Shown: positions 43,798-53,053 of the stretch, piece by piece
Layout of the letters: each line of letters begins with the position of its first letter
Position numbering within the stretch: the stretch's first letter is position 1
The notes under the pieces: model-generated
What the model was told of the DNA's origin: nothing
The model's input: the letters and a program-made list of their open reading frames with translations, nothing else
Databases searched by the model: none
Made by a program: the position numbers and the translations under genes
From: an uncultured Collinsella sp.
GTDB taxonomy: Bacteria; Actinomycetota; Coriobacteriia; Coriobacteriales; Coriobacteriaceae
NCBI GenBank assembly: GCA_900541245.1
Contig: UQIS01000001.1
Coordinates: forward strand, 1 to 64,000
Length of the DNA: 64,000 bases
Direction: 5' to 3'

Positions 43798-43830
43798 CCT
43801 GCCAAAAAGGGACAGGTTTATTTTGGCAGG
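43798..43830. repeat. Hairpin with AGGGACAGG loop in the BrxD-BrxHI gap
   Basis: CCTGCCAAAA (43798-43807) pairs perfectly with TTTTGGCAGG (43821-43830); the loop holds AAGGGACAGG. It begins three bases after the ATPase stop-codon bases and TTTTA follows, so it could end part of the transcription before the helicase gene. It belongs to the GGGACA-type hairpins of this window. Confidence 0.75.
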
Positions 43831-43913
43831 TTTTATCTGGGCGAACGTTGAGACTGTAATGCAGCAAGCCGTTGCCAGCCGCGTTGAGAGATTCGTTTTT
43901 GAGAGGAGGCCCC

Positions 43914-46358
43914 GTGAACGCCTTTGACCGCTACGCCCCGTTTATCCAAGACTTCATCTACTCCCACGATTGGGAGAGCCTGCGCTCTATCCAGGTTGCG
44001 GCGGCAGACGCCATCTTTAACACACAAGACAATGTGCTCCTAACGGCATCCACAGCTTCCGGCAAAACCGAAGCGGCCTTCTTTCCCATCCTGACCGAGT
44101 TTTGGGAGAACCCGCCCGCAAGCGTTGGTGCCCTCTACATTGGCCCCCTCAAGGCACTCATCAATGATCAGTTCGTCCGTCTCAATGACCTGTGCGAAGA
44201 GGCCGATATCCCTGTCTGGCACTGGCATGGCGATGTCTCGCAGTCGCACAAGGCTAAGCTCATCAAAAAACCGAACGGCATCTTGCAGATTACGCCCGAG
44301 TCACTCGAGGCGCTCTTAATCCATAAGCACATGGCGATCCCGCACATGTTTTGCGACCTGCGCTATGTGGTCATCGATGAGGTCCACTCGCTCATGCGCG
44401 GCGACCGTGGCGGGCAGACGCTCTGCCTTATCGAGCGACTCTCGCGCATGGCCGGCGTGCAACCTCGACGCATTGGCCTTTCGGCCACCATCGGCGACCC
44501 CGAGCGCACGGGTGCCTTTCTCTCACAGGGAACGGGGCGCGACTGCGTTATCCCACGCTTTGAAGAGCCGCGCCGCGTGTGGCGCATCTCCATGGAGCAC
44601 TTCTACAACTCGGGCCCCCAGGCACAGCAACGGGGATTCATGGGCACAGGTCCTCAAGAGGCCGAAGTGCTTGCGTGCGAGCGCATCGAGGCGGCGGCAT
44701 CCGCGGCACTGCCCGCCGGCGCCCAAGACATGCGTCACAGCGGACAGCTCACACAAGAGGAGCGCCGTCAACGTCGTGAGCGGGCACGGGGCAAGGCCAC
44801 TCCCAAGGACCGCCAAACTTCCTCGGCCCCCGAGGGCGAAGTCGACATCCCGCGAGCGACCGAGCAGGCGCTTCTCAGCCCCACCGACACAGCACCAGAC
44901 AACGCCGACCCCGGCATGGGCTATATCTTCGAACACACCCGCGGCCGCAAGTGCCTGGTCTTTGCCAACTCGCGCGAAGAGGCAGAGGCCGTATGCTCCA
45001 TGCTGCGTTGCTACTGTGAGAGCCGGCACGAGCCCGACCGCTTTCTCATCCACCACGGCAATCTTTCGGCATCGCTGCGCGAGACGGCAGAAGAGCTCAT
45101 GCGCGACGAGGAACAGGCACAAACGACCGTCACCACCTCTACGCTGGAGCTCGGTATCGATATCGGCCGTCTGGAGCGTGCGTTTCAGATCGACGCGCCG
45201 TTTACCGTCAGCTCTTTTTTGCAGCGAATGGGCCGCACGGGGCGCCGCGATCTTCCGCCCGAGATGTGGTTCGTCATGCGCGAGGAAGAGCCCGAGCCGC
45301 GCACGATGATGCCCGAGACCATCCCGTGGAAGCTCCTGCAAGGCATCGCGCTCGTACAACTCTATCGCGAGGAAAAGTGGGTCGAGCCGCCTGAGCTCGA
45401 TCGACTCCCCTACAGTCTGCTCTATCACCAGACCATGTCGACGCTTGCCAGCACCGGAGAGCTCACGCCGGCCGAACTTGCCCAGCGCGTGCTCACGCTC
45501 AGCTATTTCCACCGTGTCTCGGCAGACGATTACCGTGTGCTGCTACGCCACCTCATTAAGATCGACCATATCCAGGTCACCGAAGGTGGCGGGCTCATCG
45601 TGGGTCTCGCGGGCGAGCGCATCATTAACAACTTTAAGTTCTACGCCGTATTCCAGGAAAACGAGGAGTTCACCGTTCGCAGCGAGTCGGCCGAGTTGGG
45701 CACGATCGTCAATCCGCCACCGCCCGGCGAGCGCATCGCCATCGCCGGACACTGCTGGATTGTCGAGGAAGTGGACTGGAAGCGACACACCGTCTTTGCC
45801 ACGCAAGTCAAAGGTCGTGTGCCGGCATACTTTGGCGACTGCCCCGGTGACATCAATACACACGTACTCGAACGCATGTGCCAAGCGCTCAACGAGCACG
45901 CAGCATATCCGTACCTCATGGGTAACGCACGGGCCCGCTTGGCGCAGGCTCGCCATACGGCCGAGATTTCGGGCGCGGGGACCAAGCCACTCATTAACCT
46001 GGGCGGCGACACCTGGGTGCTCTTCCCCTGGTTGGGCAGCTACGCCTTTTTGGCACTCGAGCGCATGCTCAAGATTAAATGTGCCGCGGAGCTGGGCCTT
46101 CGCGGACTCGACCCGTCACGCCCGTACTTTATGCAGTTTAAAATGAAGGCCGACGAGGAGACGTTCTTTGAGGTGCTCGCCGCCGAGGCCGAGAAAGACT
46201 TCGATCCCATCGAGCTCGTCTATCCCGGCGAGGTGCCTTATTTTGACCGCTACGACGAGTTTGTTCCCGAAGAGCTCGTGCGCAAAGGCTTCGCCGAAGG
46301 CGTGCTCGACATCGAGGGCATGAAGCAGCGCGTCCTCAGCTGGCGCGACCACGCCTAA
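43914..46358 (+). CDS. Lhr/BrxHI-like DEAD/DEAH-box helicase
   Basis: The 814-residue superfamily 2 helicase starts at a GTG with GAGGAGG just upstream. Motifs: STASGKT (46-52), DEVH (near 155), LSATIGD (motif III), a second RecA domain with VFANSREEAEAV and STLELGIDIG, and QRMGRTGRRD (about 438-447). Between the RecA domains sits a charged, low-complexity insert (about 275-340). The long C-terminal part (from 470) is of the Lhr type. BrxHI in type 2 BREX is an Lhr-like helicase encoded beside BrxD, as here. It should be an ATP-driven translocase on DNA or RNA. The 116-base gap after the ATPase carries a hairpin. Confidence 0.88.
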   Translation: MNAFDRYAPFIQDFIYSHDWESLRSIQVAAADAIFNTQDNVLLTASTASGKTEAAFFPILTEFWENPPASVGALYIGPLKALINDQFVRLNDLCEEADIPVWHWHGDVSQSHKAKLIKKPNGILQITPESLEALLIHKHMAIPHMFCDLRYVVIDEVHSLMRGDRGGQTLCLIERLSRMAGVQPRRIGLSATIGDPERTGAFLSQGTGRDCVIPRFEEPRRVWRISMEHFYNSGPQAQQRGFMGTGPQEAEVLACERIEAAASAALPAGAQDMRHSGQLTQEERRQRRERARGKATPKDRQTSSAPEGEVDIPRATEQALLSPTDTAPDNADPGMGYIFEHTRGRKCLVFANSREEAEAVCSMLRCYCESRHEPDRFLIHHGNLSASLRETAEELMRDEEQAQTTVTTSTLELGIDIGRLERAFQIDAPFTVSSFLQRMGRTGRRDLPPEMWFVMREEEPEPRTMMPETIPWKLLQGIALVQLYREEKWVEPPELDRLPYSLLYHQTMSTLASTGELTPAELAQRVLTLSYFHRVSADDYRVLLRHLIKIDHIQVTEGGGLIVGLAGERIINNFKFYAVFQENEEFTVRSESAELGTIVNPPPPGERIAIAGHCWIVEEVDWKRHTVFATQVKGRVPAYFGDCPGDINTHVLERMCQALNEHAAYPYLMGNARARLAQARHTAEISGAGTKPLINLGGDTWVLFPWLGSYAFLALERMLKIKCAAELGLRGLDPSRPYFMQFKMKADEETFFEVLAAEAEKDFDPIELVYPGEVPYFDRYDEFVPEELVRKGFAEGVLDIEGMKQRVLSWRDHA

Positions 46359-46385
46359 GACCAGTCCTTTTTGGGACGGGGAGAC

Positions 46386-47264
46386 TTACTTGTCGTGAAG
46401 GACGGTGCCGAGGAAGTCGGTGTCGAAGGGCACAGCTTCGGCAAAGGCGTAGTCGCCGTCGCTGGCGATGAGCAGATAATTCTCCTCGCCGCCGAACTCT
46501 GCATCGCCACATGGGACCACCCAGGCGTGGGCGAACACCTCGAGCGCCGTGGCGGCGCAATCGCGCAGGAACGTTACGTCGCTCCCCTCGTTTGCGCTCA
46601 CGACATTGGCAACGTAGATACCCCCGGGGTTCAGGCTGCCTCGCACCAAACGCAACGCCTCAACCGTCGCCAGCTCGCGTACGGGCTCGACACCGCCAAA
46701 GCAATCGCTCACGACCACGTCGTAGCGACGATGGCCCACGCTCGTCACACCCAAATACGAGCGAGCCTCAGCGGTAATCACCCGCAAGCGGTCGCCCACC
46801 GCACGCTCCAGCTCGTCCAGGTAGAACCAGCGGCGCGCTAGGCGCGTAATCTCTCCGTCATACTCGATAACGTCCATGCACAAGTCCTCGTGCGACATCA
46901 GCGCGAACTTGGGATAGGCAAACCCGCCGCCGCCCAGCATAAGCATGCGGTCGATACCGTGACCGTAAGCGTCGCGCATCGCATCCTCGGCCTCAAACAC
47001 GTCGTCAAACGAACGATAGTACGTAAAGACGGGCTCCGCCCAACGCTCGCCAACGTAGCTTGCACTTTGGTAGACGCCGCCTTGTACCAATACGCGGACT
47101 TCGTCGCCGCCCTCGTCGTGCACGCGCTTCACACGCGCCAACCCATTGCGGGTTCGCGCAACCTGCAGACAGGCAGCACGAACAGCGACGGCGGCCGCAC
47201 CAAGCGCCGCGGCTCCCAGAGCAACGCCGGCAACGACGCCGGCAGAAACACTCGGCTTGTTCAT
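46386..47264 (-). CDS. Spermidine synthase-like methyltransferase-fold protein
   Basis: The 292-residue protein starts with a small-residue-rich segment (VVAGVALGAAALGAAAVAV), probably a membrane anchor or signal. The spermidine-synthase-type domain follows: MLMLGGGGFAYPKF (nucleotide-binding glycine loop), DVIEYD, and YDVVVSDCFGG. True spermidine synthases have a D-(A/S) catalytic motif; DCFGG is in its place, so polyamine synthesis is plausible but not certain. It starts at once after the Elp3 stop on the same strand, so they are co-transcribed. It ends 27 bases from the convergent helicase. Confidence 0.75.
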   Translation of the reverse strand: MNKPSVSAGVVAGVALGAAALGAAAVAVRAACLQVARTRNGLARVKRVHDEGGDEVRVLVQGGVYQSASYVGERWAEPVFTYYRSFDDVFEAEDAMRDAYGHGIDRMLMLGGGGFAYPKFALMSHEDLCMDVIEYDGEITRLARRWFYLDELERAVGDRLRVITAEARSYLGVTSVGHRRYDVVVSDCFGGVEPVRELATVEALRLVRGSLNPGGIYVANVVSANEGSDVTFLRDCAATALEVFAHAWVVPCGDAEFGGEENYLLIASDGDYAFAEAVPFDTDFLGTVLHDK

Positions 47265-49172
47265 CTAGAGCTCCTTTTGCAGATAAAGGCCATAGTCATA
47301 AAATCCAAGATGGCGATAGTACTCGCGCGTACCAATCGCGCTGATCACGTTGATGCGCGCATAGCCCGCGTCCCGAGCAATATGGCACGCACGCTCCACC
47401 AGCGACCGTCCCAATCCATGGTGCTGGGCTGCCTGGCCTTGATCCCCCACGCGCGCCGCCATGCCATACACGTGTACCTCGCGAATCATCGCCTCGTCCG
47501 GCATCGTCGGCAACTCGTCCGCATGTGCGGCAACAAAAGCGCGAACGGGCAGCGACAGACGCAAAAAGCCGGCGATCTTGCCTTCGGGCGTCACCCACTG
47601 CAAAAAGCGTTCACGCGTCACCGGCGTCTCGTACGCCACCTCCTCATCAAGAGAAAGCTCATCCAAGTCGGCACCCGCCGTACTGATCTCGCGATAGCGA
47701 ATCTCGCGCACCGTCGCACCGTCACCCCGAGCAGCCAGGCGGTTCTCAACGAGCTGACGCAGGTTGGGTTTCTTGTTGCCCACCATAATGTCGTCGGAGC
47801 TAAAGTCGCGGATCATGCGGCTGATGCGGCAGAACGCCGGCGTCACCACGATGTCGTCGGCCAGCACATCGAGCAGTTCTTCCTCGGTATAGGGGCGCCA
47901 CTCGCCGCGCTCATAGCGGCCCACCAGACGCGAGCCCTCGATGAGCGCGCACGGGTAGACCTTGACCTCGTCGGGCATAAAGGCCCCCTCGGTCATAAAG
48001 CGCTCGTAGTCGCGCTTGTCCCCCTCGGGCGTGGCGCCCAGCAAGTTGAGCATAAAATGCGCGTGGATCTTAAAGCCAAACAGACGCGCAAGCGAAAACG
48101 CCCGCTCGATCTGAGCCACCGAAATGCGACGCTCGTTGATATCGAGCAGGTGCTGGTTGAGGCTCTGGATGCCCATCTGAATCTTGGTGCAACCCAGGCG
48201 GCGGATAAGCGTGAGCGCCTGGGGCGTCACGGCATCGGGGCGCGTCTCGATAACGAGCCCCACCACGCGATGCTTCGCCGTCTCGTTGATGCGCTGCTGA
48301 CGCTCAAGCTCCTCCATCGTTGCCGTCTGCCACTCAGTGACCTCGCCCCACGGCGTACCGGGACCGTACAGACGACGCACCGCACGGTTATAGCCGCCCA
48401 CGGCAGCATCCACACGCCCCTGCTCGTCGGCAACGCCGGCAGCAAGCTCGACCTCGTCTGTCGCAATGCCGGCGGCCCGATAGCGCTCACGGCGCTCCGC
48501 TACCACAGGCGGCAGGGCATCGGCGGGAGCGTCATCGAGCAGACGCCCCGCCTCGGCACGGCTGATGCCCGGACGTGCCAACATGGGGTTGGCCGCCACG
48601 CCGGCGACGGCATCGTCATTGAGTGCACGGAAAAGCTCCGACATAAACCATGTCTGATAGCCTTCCGGATAGTCGCTCCAGGTACCGCCAAGCACAATGA
48701 GCTCGATCTTATCGGTCGCATGCCCCATCTGCGAAAGCGCGGTCAGGCGAGCGCTCACCTGCAGATACGGGTCAAAGCAATTTTGCTCCGCACGGGCGCA
48801 TGCCGGCTCGGCGTGCAGATAGCTCTTGGGCATGCGCAGATCGTTGGGGCAAAACAGGCAATCGCCCGAGCATGGCCAGGGCTTGGTAATGACGGTAATG
48901 GTCGCCACGCCCGAGGCCGTTCGGCGCGGCTTCATACGCAGGACCTGCAACAGTTGACGCTCCAGATCGGAATCGACATTCCACGCAGCCCACCGAACCG
49001 GCTCCTCACGTTTAACCCGCTGGTAGAACGGCAGCAGACGGCGCTTGGCCAAATCGCGTTTGTCGGCACCCTCACGGCGCGCCTCGGCATGTATCAGTTT
49101 GACGAGCGCTTTGTCGTCCACGGTCTCGCCGCGACGCAGGGCCTCGAGTATGTTCAAGATAATCTGTTCCAT
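47265..49172 (-). CDS. Elp3 family tRNA wobble-uridine modifying enzyme
   Basis: The 635-residue protein combines a radical SAM domain with a GNAT acetyltransferase domain, as in Elp3. Cys101, Cys105 and Cys108 (PCSGDCLFC) are candidate [4Fe-4S] ligands. IELIVLGGTWSDYPEGYQTWF and KIQMGIQSLN are typical. The C-terminal acetyl-CoA part ends in GTREYYRHLGFYDYGLYL. Elp3 adds a carboxymethyl precursor group to C5 of wobble uridine in certain tRNAs and works alone in archaea and some bacteria. It has an N-terminal helical tRNA-binding part. A terminator-like hairpin lies before it. Confidence 0.92.
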   Translation of the reverse strand: MEQIILNILEALRRGETVDDKALVKLIHAEARREGADKRDLAKRRLLPFYQRVKREEPVRWAAWNVDSDLERQLLQVLRMKPRRTASGVATITVITKPWPCSGDCLFCPNDLRMPKSYLHAEPACARAEQNCFDPYLQVSARLTALSQMGHATDKIELIVLGGTWSDYPEGYQTWFMSELFRALNDDAVAGVAANPMLARPGISRAEAGRLLDDAPADALPPVVAERRERYRAAGIATDEVELAAGVADEQGRVDAAVGGYNRAVRRLYGPGTPWGEVTEWQTATMEELERQQRINETAKHRVVGLVIETRPDAVTPQALTLIRRLGCTKIQMGIQSLNQHLLDINERRISVAQIERAFSLARLFGFKIHAHFMLNLLGATPEGDKRDYERFMTEGAFMPDEVKVYPCALIEGSRLVGRYERGEWRPYTEEELLDVLADDIVVTPAFCRISRMIRDFSSDDIMVGNKKPNLRQLVENRLAARGDGATVREIRYREISTAGADLDELSLDEEVAYETPVTRERFLQWVTPEGKIAGFLRLSLPVRAFVAAHADELPTMPDEAMIREVHVYGMAARVGDQGQAAQHHGLGRSLVERACHIARDAGYARINVISAIGTREYYRHLGFYDYGLYLQKEL

Positions 49173-49192
49173 GTCCCCATTGTAAAGGCAAA

Positions 49193-49222
49193 GGCGCCGG
49201 AGCCGATCTCGGCTTCGGCGCC
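49193..49222 (-). terminator. Terminator after the DUF4097 gene
   Basis: On the minus strand GGCGCCGAAGCCG and CGGCTCCGGCGCC form a stem with one mismatch, followed by TTTGCCTTT. It lies between the DUF4097 stop and the Elp3 start. Confidence 0.75.
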
Positions 49223-49269
49223 TTCATCAAAGAGCATGCCTATATGTACCGATCTCCGAAAACCGCATG

Positions 49270-50172
49270 TCACTCCGGATCAAACGACATGTCGCCCGAA
49301 CCGACCTCGAAACGATACGTAGCAGACTTATCGCCGTTGTCGAATTCAAGATTCAATATGGTCTCGCCATCGTAGCCAAGCGGAAGGAAATCGCTCTCGA
49401 AGTCACCGCTGCCCACGGTGAGGCTCGCCTTAAAGCCCGTAGAGTTCGGAACCGTCATCTCCACATCGCCCGAGTCCACGCTTACGTCCATCGACTTCGC
49501 GGGGGCCTGGTAGAGCTCGAACGTCACATCGCCCGAACCGACCTCAGCACTGAGCGCATCAGTCACGCTGCCCGCAAACTCTACATCTCCCGCACCCAGG
49601 AAAAGGTCGAAACCATCACAGGTGACACCGGCAATCTGCAGATCACCCGAGCCCACGTGCGCGTTGACTCCCTTCAGATGTTCGGCAACACGGCGCGGCA
49701 GCTCGACCGTAACTGAGCGATCGATTGCCTTACCGTCATCACTTCCAAACTGGGAAACCTTGAGCGTCGAGTCCTCGACGGATGCGATGTTCTGCGTCGC
49801 GGCCTTGGAGGCATCCATACCATTGGCAACGCGTCCCCGCTCGATAACGCGAGCCTTGTTACCATCAATAACCTTGACGTCCACCGTAGCCGCATCGATA
49901 TCGAAATCGAGGTAGCGAAACTCATCGGCATCAAAGGTCGTACACGAAAGCTGCTGAGGCCGAGCGGAATAGTTACCGCCATCGTTCATAAAATCGTCGT
50001 CATCAACCACATCGTCCATACCGGACAAGCCGGGTATAACATCGTCGAGATCCCACGGGCCATCAAAATGAATCAAAGTCCGCGAAACGCCAAAAACAAG
50101 CCCGATAATCAGTACAAACGCTCCGATGCCGACGCCCAGGCGCAGCTTGGATTCATGCGAAAGCTTCATCAT
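49270..50172 (-). CDS. DUF4097 membrane-anchored beta-repeat protein
   Basis: The 300-residue protein has one N-terminal membrane span (about 9-32), an acidic linker, and a beta-helix-like domain. In that domain short repeats each carry a (G)SGD turn: VGSGDLQIAG, LGAGDVEFAG, VGSGDVTFEL, VDSGDVEMTV, VGSGDFESDF, VGSGDMSFDP. This is the DUF4097 family, often found with regulators of envelope stress. It should lie outside the membrane. Its first bases overlap the stop of the XRE regulator gene by four, so the regulator probably controls or senses it. Confidence 0.85.
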   Translation of the reverse strand: MMKLSHESKLRLGVGIGAFVLIIGLVFGVSRTLIHFDGPWDLDDVIPGLSGMDDVVDDDDFMNDGGNYSARPQQLSCTTFDADEFRYLDFDIDAATVDVKVIDGNKARVIERGRVANGMDASKAATQNIASVEDSTLKVSQFGSDDGKAIDRSVTVELPRRVAEHLKGVNAHVGSGDLQIAGVTCDGFDLFLGAGDVEFAGSVTDALSAEVGSGDVTFELYQAPAKSMDVSVDSGDVEMTVPNSTGFKASLTVGSGDFESDFLPLGYDGETILNLEFDNGDKSATYRFEVGSGDMSFDPE

Positions 50173-50891
50173 TCGTCACCTTCTTTGGCACATGGCTCAG
50201 CGGTGGCCGCGGTAGCCACGTCAGCATCAGGTTCCGCAGAAGTATCCTTCCCCTGGGCCCTGACCGCCACCGGTGCCGGACCAACCTGAATATCCCCGCG
50301 CGCCCAATCGCCATCGAGTGCACGCGCCACCCAGTGATAGATGGGAATCGTGAAGAAGATCAGCGCAGCAAAGGGGCCGGCACCAAACAGGAACATCAGT
50401 AAAAAGAACAGCAGCCAGCACACGGCCCAATACGGGAATGACTGGAACGGACCCTTCACCGGAGTCGGACCAGCCGCACCGGTACCCGTCACCTGAGCCG
50501 TCGCCGCATTGGCAGCCTGCGCACTCCAGCTTGCCGCCTGCGCCGCCTTGGCTGCCGCGTCACTTGCCTGCGTTGCCGCCTCGGTGGCGCGCGCCGCCGC
50601 CTCATGGGTGCGGGCGCGCTCTGCCGCCTCGGCCTCGCGCTGACGAGCGCGGTCCTCGTTCTCAAACTCGATATCGTCCTCAATCTCATCGCTCGGATTG
50701 AGCAGCTCGTCCAGACTCACACCATAGAGCTTGGCGAGCGAGATCAGGTTCTCGGTATCGGGCGAGCTCTCCGCACGCTCCCATTTACTAACCGCCTGGC
50801 GCGACAGCCCCAGCTTTCGCGCCAGCCCTTCTTGGCTAAAGCCCTTGCTGCGGCGAAGGTCGGCGAGCCGCTGCGCAGTTTCTACATTCAT
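50169..50891 (-). CDS. XRE-family regulator with membrane segment
   Basis: The 240-residue protein has a Cro/C1-type helix-turn-helix (about 5-60; LADLRRSKGFSQEGLARKLG, LSRQAVSKWERAESSPDTENL). A very alanine-rich coiled region (about 85-135) follows, then one or two membrane spans (about 150-185) and an outside or cytoplasmic tail. A DNA-binding domain tied to the membrane suggests an envelope-signal regulator. AGGAGG lies five bases before the ATG at 50891. It is co-translated with the DUF4097 gene. Confidence 0.85.
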   Translation of the reverse strand: MNVETAQRLADLRRSKGFSQEGLARKLGLSRQAVSKWERAESSPDTENLISLAKLYGVSLDELLNPSDEIEDDIEFENEDRARQREAEAAERARTHEAAARATEAATQASDAAAKAAQAASWSAQAANAATAQVTGTGAAGPTPVKGPFQSFPYWAVCWLLFFLLMFLFGAGPFAALIFFTIPIYHWVARALDGDWARGDIQVGPAPVAVRAQGKDTSAEPDADVATAATAEPCAKEGDE

Positions 50892-51158
50892 GGTTCCTCC
50901 TATGTGATGCCAGCCGTGCCGCCGGACCGTTTTTGTTCTTAAGGCGCCTTGCACAGTTAAAAATCTATCCGCCACCGCCAAAAGCATGCCACCTATTCTA
51001 GTGAGATTTTTGACAACTGGCGGTTGCGGGCACATATGAGCTGCGGAAATGTGTCCAAACAAAGCAATGAGCCGCAGCTCGGTTGTCCCCGTTGCGGCGT
51101 TAACGGTAGTATGGTCATACTGTTTATTCCGCACCGCCAACGGAGGGAGTTCCGCGCC

Positions 51159-52031
51159 GTGAACCGCGATTTCGCCTCATCGCTCATCCAGCTCAACAAC
51201 ACGTTCTATCGCGAGCACTCCGCCTCCTTTTCCGATACGCGCCAGGCCCCGTGGCCCGGCTGGGTGCGCACCATGGACATCGCGCTCGAACAGCTCGACG
51301 TCGCCACGATCGAGCATCCCGTCCGCGTCTTCGATCTCGCCTGCGGCAATATGCGATTCGAAAACTTTGCCGCCGGCGGCGCACTTGCCGCCAAGGGCGT
51401 CGACGGCGCAAACCCCTCGGCAGATGCCAGCTGCCCGTTTGAGTTCTATGGCGTCGACTCGTGTCAAGACCTGGCCATCGATGCACATGGCCACGCGCTG
51501 CGCATTCCCAACCTGCACTTCCAGGAACTCGACGTGCTCGACGCCCTCATGAAGCTCAACCCCGCCGAAACACCCGACGTGCTTTTCGACGCCCCGCTCG
51601 CCGATATCTCGGTCTGCTTTGGCTTTATGCACCACGTGCCGTCGTGCGAGTACCGCGTACGCGTGCTCGACGCCCTGGTGCGGCAAACGCGCCCGGGCGG
51701 CATCATCGCCATCAGCTTTTGGGAGTTTATGAACGACGAGCGCATGGCGCGCAAGGCCGTTCGAGCCGAAGCCCGCGCCGAGCTCACCCCGCCGTTTGAG
51801 GGTTACGATTCCGCGCAGTTTGAAGCCGGCGACCACCTCATTGGCTGGCAAAACGACCGCCACGCCTACCGCTATTGCCATCACTTTGACGATCAGCAGA
51901 TCACCGACCTGGTGCGCGGCGTCCGTACGTTCTACAAAAGCGGCGAGGTCCCCGTGCGCGAGCTTGAGCGTTTCCATGCCGACGGTCGCAGCGGCGAGCT
52001 CAACCGTTATGTGATCCTCAAGCGCCTGTAG
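51159..52031 (+). CDS. Class I SAM-dependent methyltransferase
   Basis: The 290-residue protein has the SAM-binding motif VFDLACGN (about 56-63), FYGVDSC (motif II), and GFMHHVP-R-LDALVRQTRPGGIIAISFWEF (motifs IV-VI). The HHV...R...PGG...SFW layout recalls Trm9/ABH8-type enzymes that methylate the carboxymethyluridine made by Elp3, which is encoded 2 kb away; this is a guess. A GTG at 51159 with GGAGGGAG nine bases upstream is the best start. It is 117 bases before trmB on the same strand. Confidence 0.75.
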   Translation: MNRDFASSLIQLNNTFYREHSASFSDTRQAPWPGWVRTMDIALEQLDVATIEHPVRVFDLACGNMRFENFAAGGALAAKGVDGANPSADASCPFEFYGVDSCQDLAIDAHGHALRIPNLHFQELDVLDALMKLNPAETPDVLFDAPLADISVCFGFMHHVPSCEYRVRVLDALVRQTRPGGIIAISFWEFMNDERMARKAVRAEARAELTPPFEGYDSAQFEAGDHLIGWQNDRHAYRYCHHFDDQQITDLVRGVRTFYKSGEVPVRELERFHADGRSGELNRYVILKRL

Positions 52032-52148
52032 GCATCGACGACTCGCCGCCGAGCCGTGCCGCGTCTTTCGAGCAAACTATGCCCACCCTTTTCAACCCAT
52101 TGACGGAACGCGCAGCTATGCGTTCCATATTTATGACCAAGGAGCCTC

Positions 52149-52988
52149 ATGGGAGCCGTCCACGTTCGCACGCCTAAGAACTTTGTGCTCGAGGAGCGCC
52201 TGGAGCGCTACGCCGATGCGATTGAGACGAACCCCGAGGCCTATGCCGGAGATTGGCGTGAAGTCTGTGCGCCAGTTGGCAGCAAGCCATTCGAACACCT
52301 TCACCTGGATCTTGGCTGCGGCAAGGGAACGTACCTTGTAGAGCGCGCGGCCCACGAGCCAAACACGCTCTTTATCGGCATGGACCAAGAGCCCATCTGC
52401 ATCGCCTATGCCGCACAGAAAATCTGCGAGCATGAGCTGACCAACGCACTCGTTCTGCCTCGAGGCGCCGCATCGCTGCCGCAGCTATTTGCCACAGGCG
52501 AGCTCGATGCCATCACCATCAACTTTCCCACGCCGCAGCCCAAGGCCAAGTACGCCAAAAAGCGCCTCGTCCATGTCGACCATCTGATGCTCTATCGCCC
52601 GCTCTTTGCAGCCGGCGCCACCGTAACGCTGCGAACCGACAGCAAACCGTTGCGCGATTACGCCCTGGGACAGTTTGCCGCAGCCGGCTACGATACGCTT
52701 TGGGTAAGTGACGACGTCCGCCGCGACCATCCCGAGCATCCCGAGACCGAATATGAATGCCGCACGCGCGAGATGGGCGCCGCCGTCTATGGCATTTGCG
52801 CTACGCCCGGCGCGGAACCCATCGAAGAGCAGCTCGCGGCGGGCCGCGCGCAGGAGCAAAGCCTTGCCTGCTACCTGCCCGAAAACCTCGATGAGCTCAC
52901 CTACGTGCCTCTCGGCATGGAAGAGGCCGTCGAGAACTTCAGAAACCGTGCCCGCAAGGGCAAGAAGCGCCTGCCGCAAGAGTCCTAG
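52149..52988 (+). CDS. trmB: tRNA (guanine-N7)-methyltransferase
   Basis: The 279-residue protein resembles TrmB, which methylates G46 in the variable loop of tRNA. HLHLDLGCGKGTYLVERA (about 50-67) is the SAM site and FIGMDQEP the second motif. The catalytic loop is INFPTPQPKAKYAKKRLVH in place of the usual FPDPWPK-RH-KRRL, so key Asp and Trp are replaced. The protein also has about 60 extra C-terminal residues compared with most TrmB (usually 210-240). Activity is likely but the substrate may differ. AAGGAG lies before the ATG. Confidence 0.82.
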   Translation: MGAVHVRTPKNFVLEERLERYADAIETNPEAYAGDWREVCAPVGSKPFEHLHLDLGCGKGTYLVERAAHEPNTLFIGMDQEPICIAYAAQKICEHELTNALVLPRGAASLPQLFATGELDAITINFPTPQPKAKYAKKRLVHVDHLMLYRPLFAAGATVTLRTDSKPLRDYALGQFAAAGYDTLWVSDDVRRDHPEHPETEYECRTREMGAAVYGICATPGAEPIEEQLAAGRAQEQSLACYLPENLDELTYVPLGMEEAVENFRNRARKGKKRLPQES

Positions 52989-53053
52989 GGGCTTCTGATG
53001 GTCGCGGCGTCAGCAAATAAGCGCGAATAGGCGCCAGCAAACAACCCTCAAAC

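Noticed and set aside
46890..49322. 810-codon plus-strand frame opposite the spermidine-synthase-like and Elp3 genes
   Set aside because: The opposite strand has two complete, recognisable genes; this product is Arg/His-rich without any motif.
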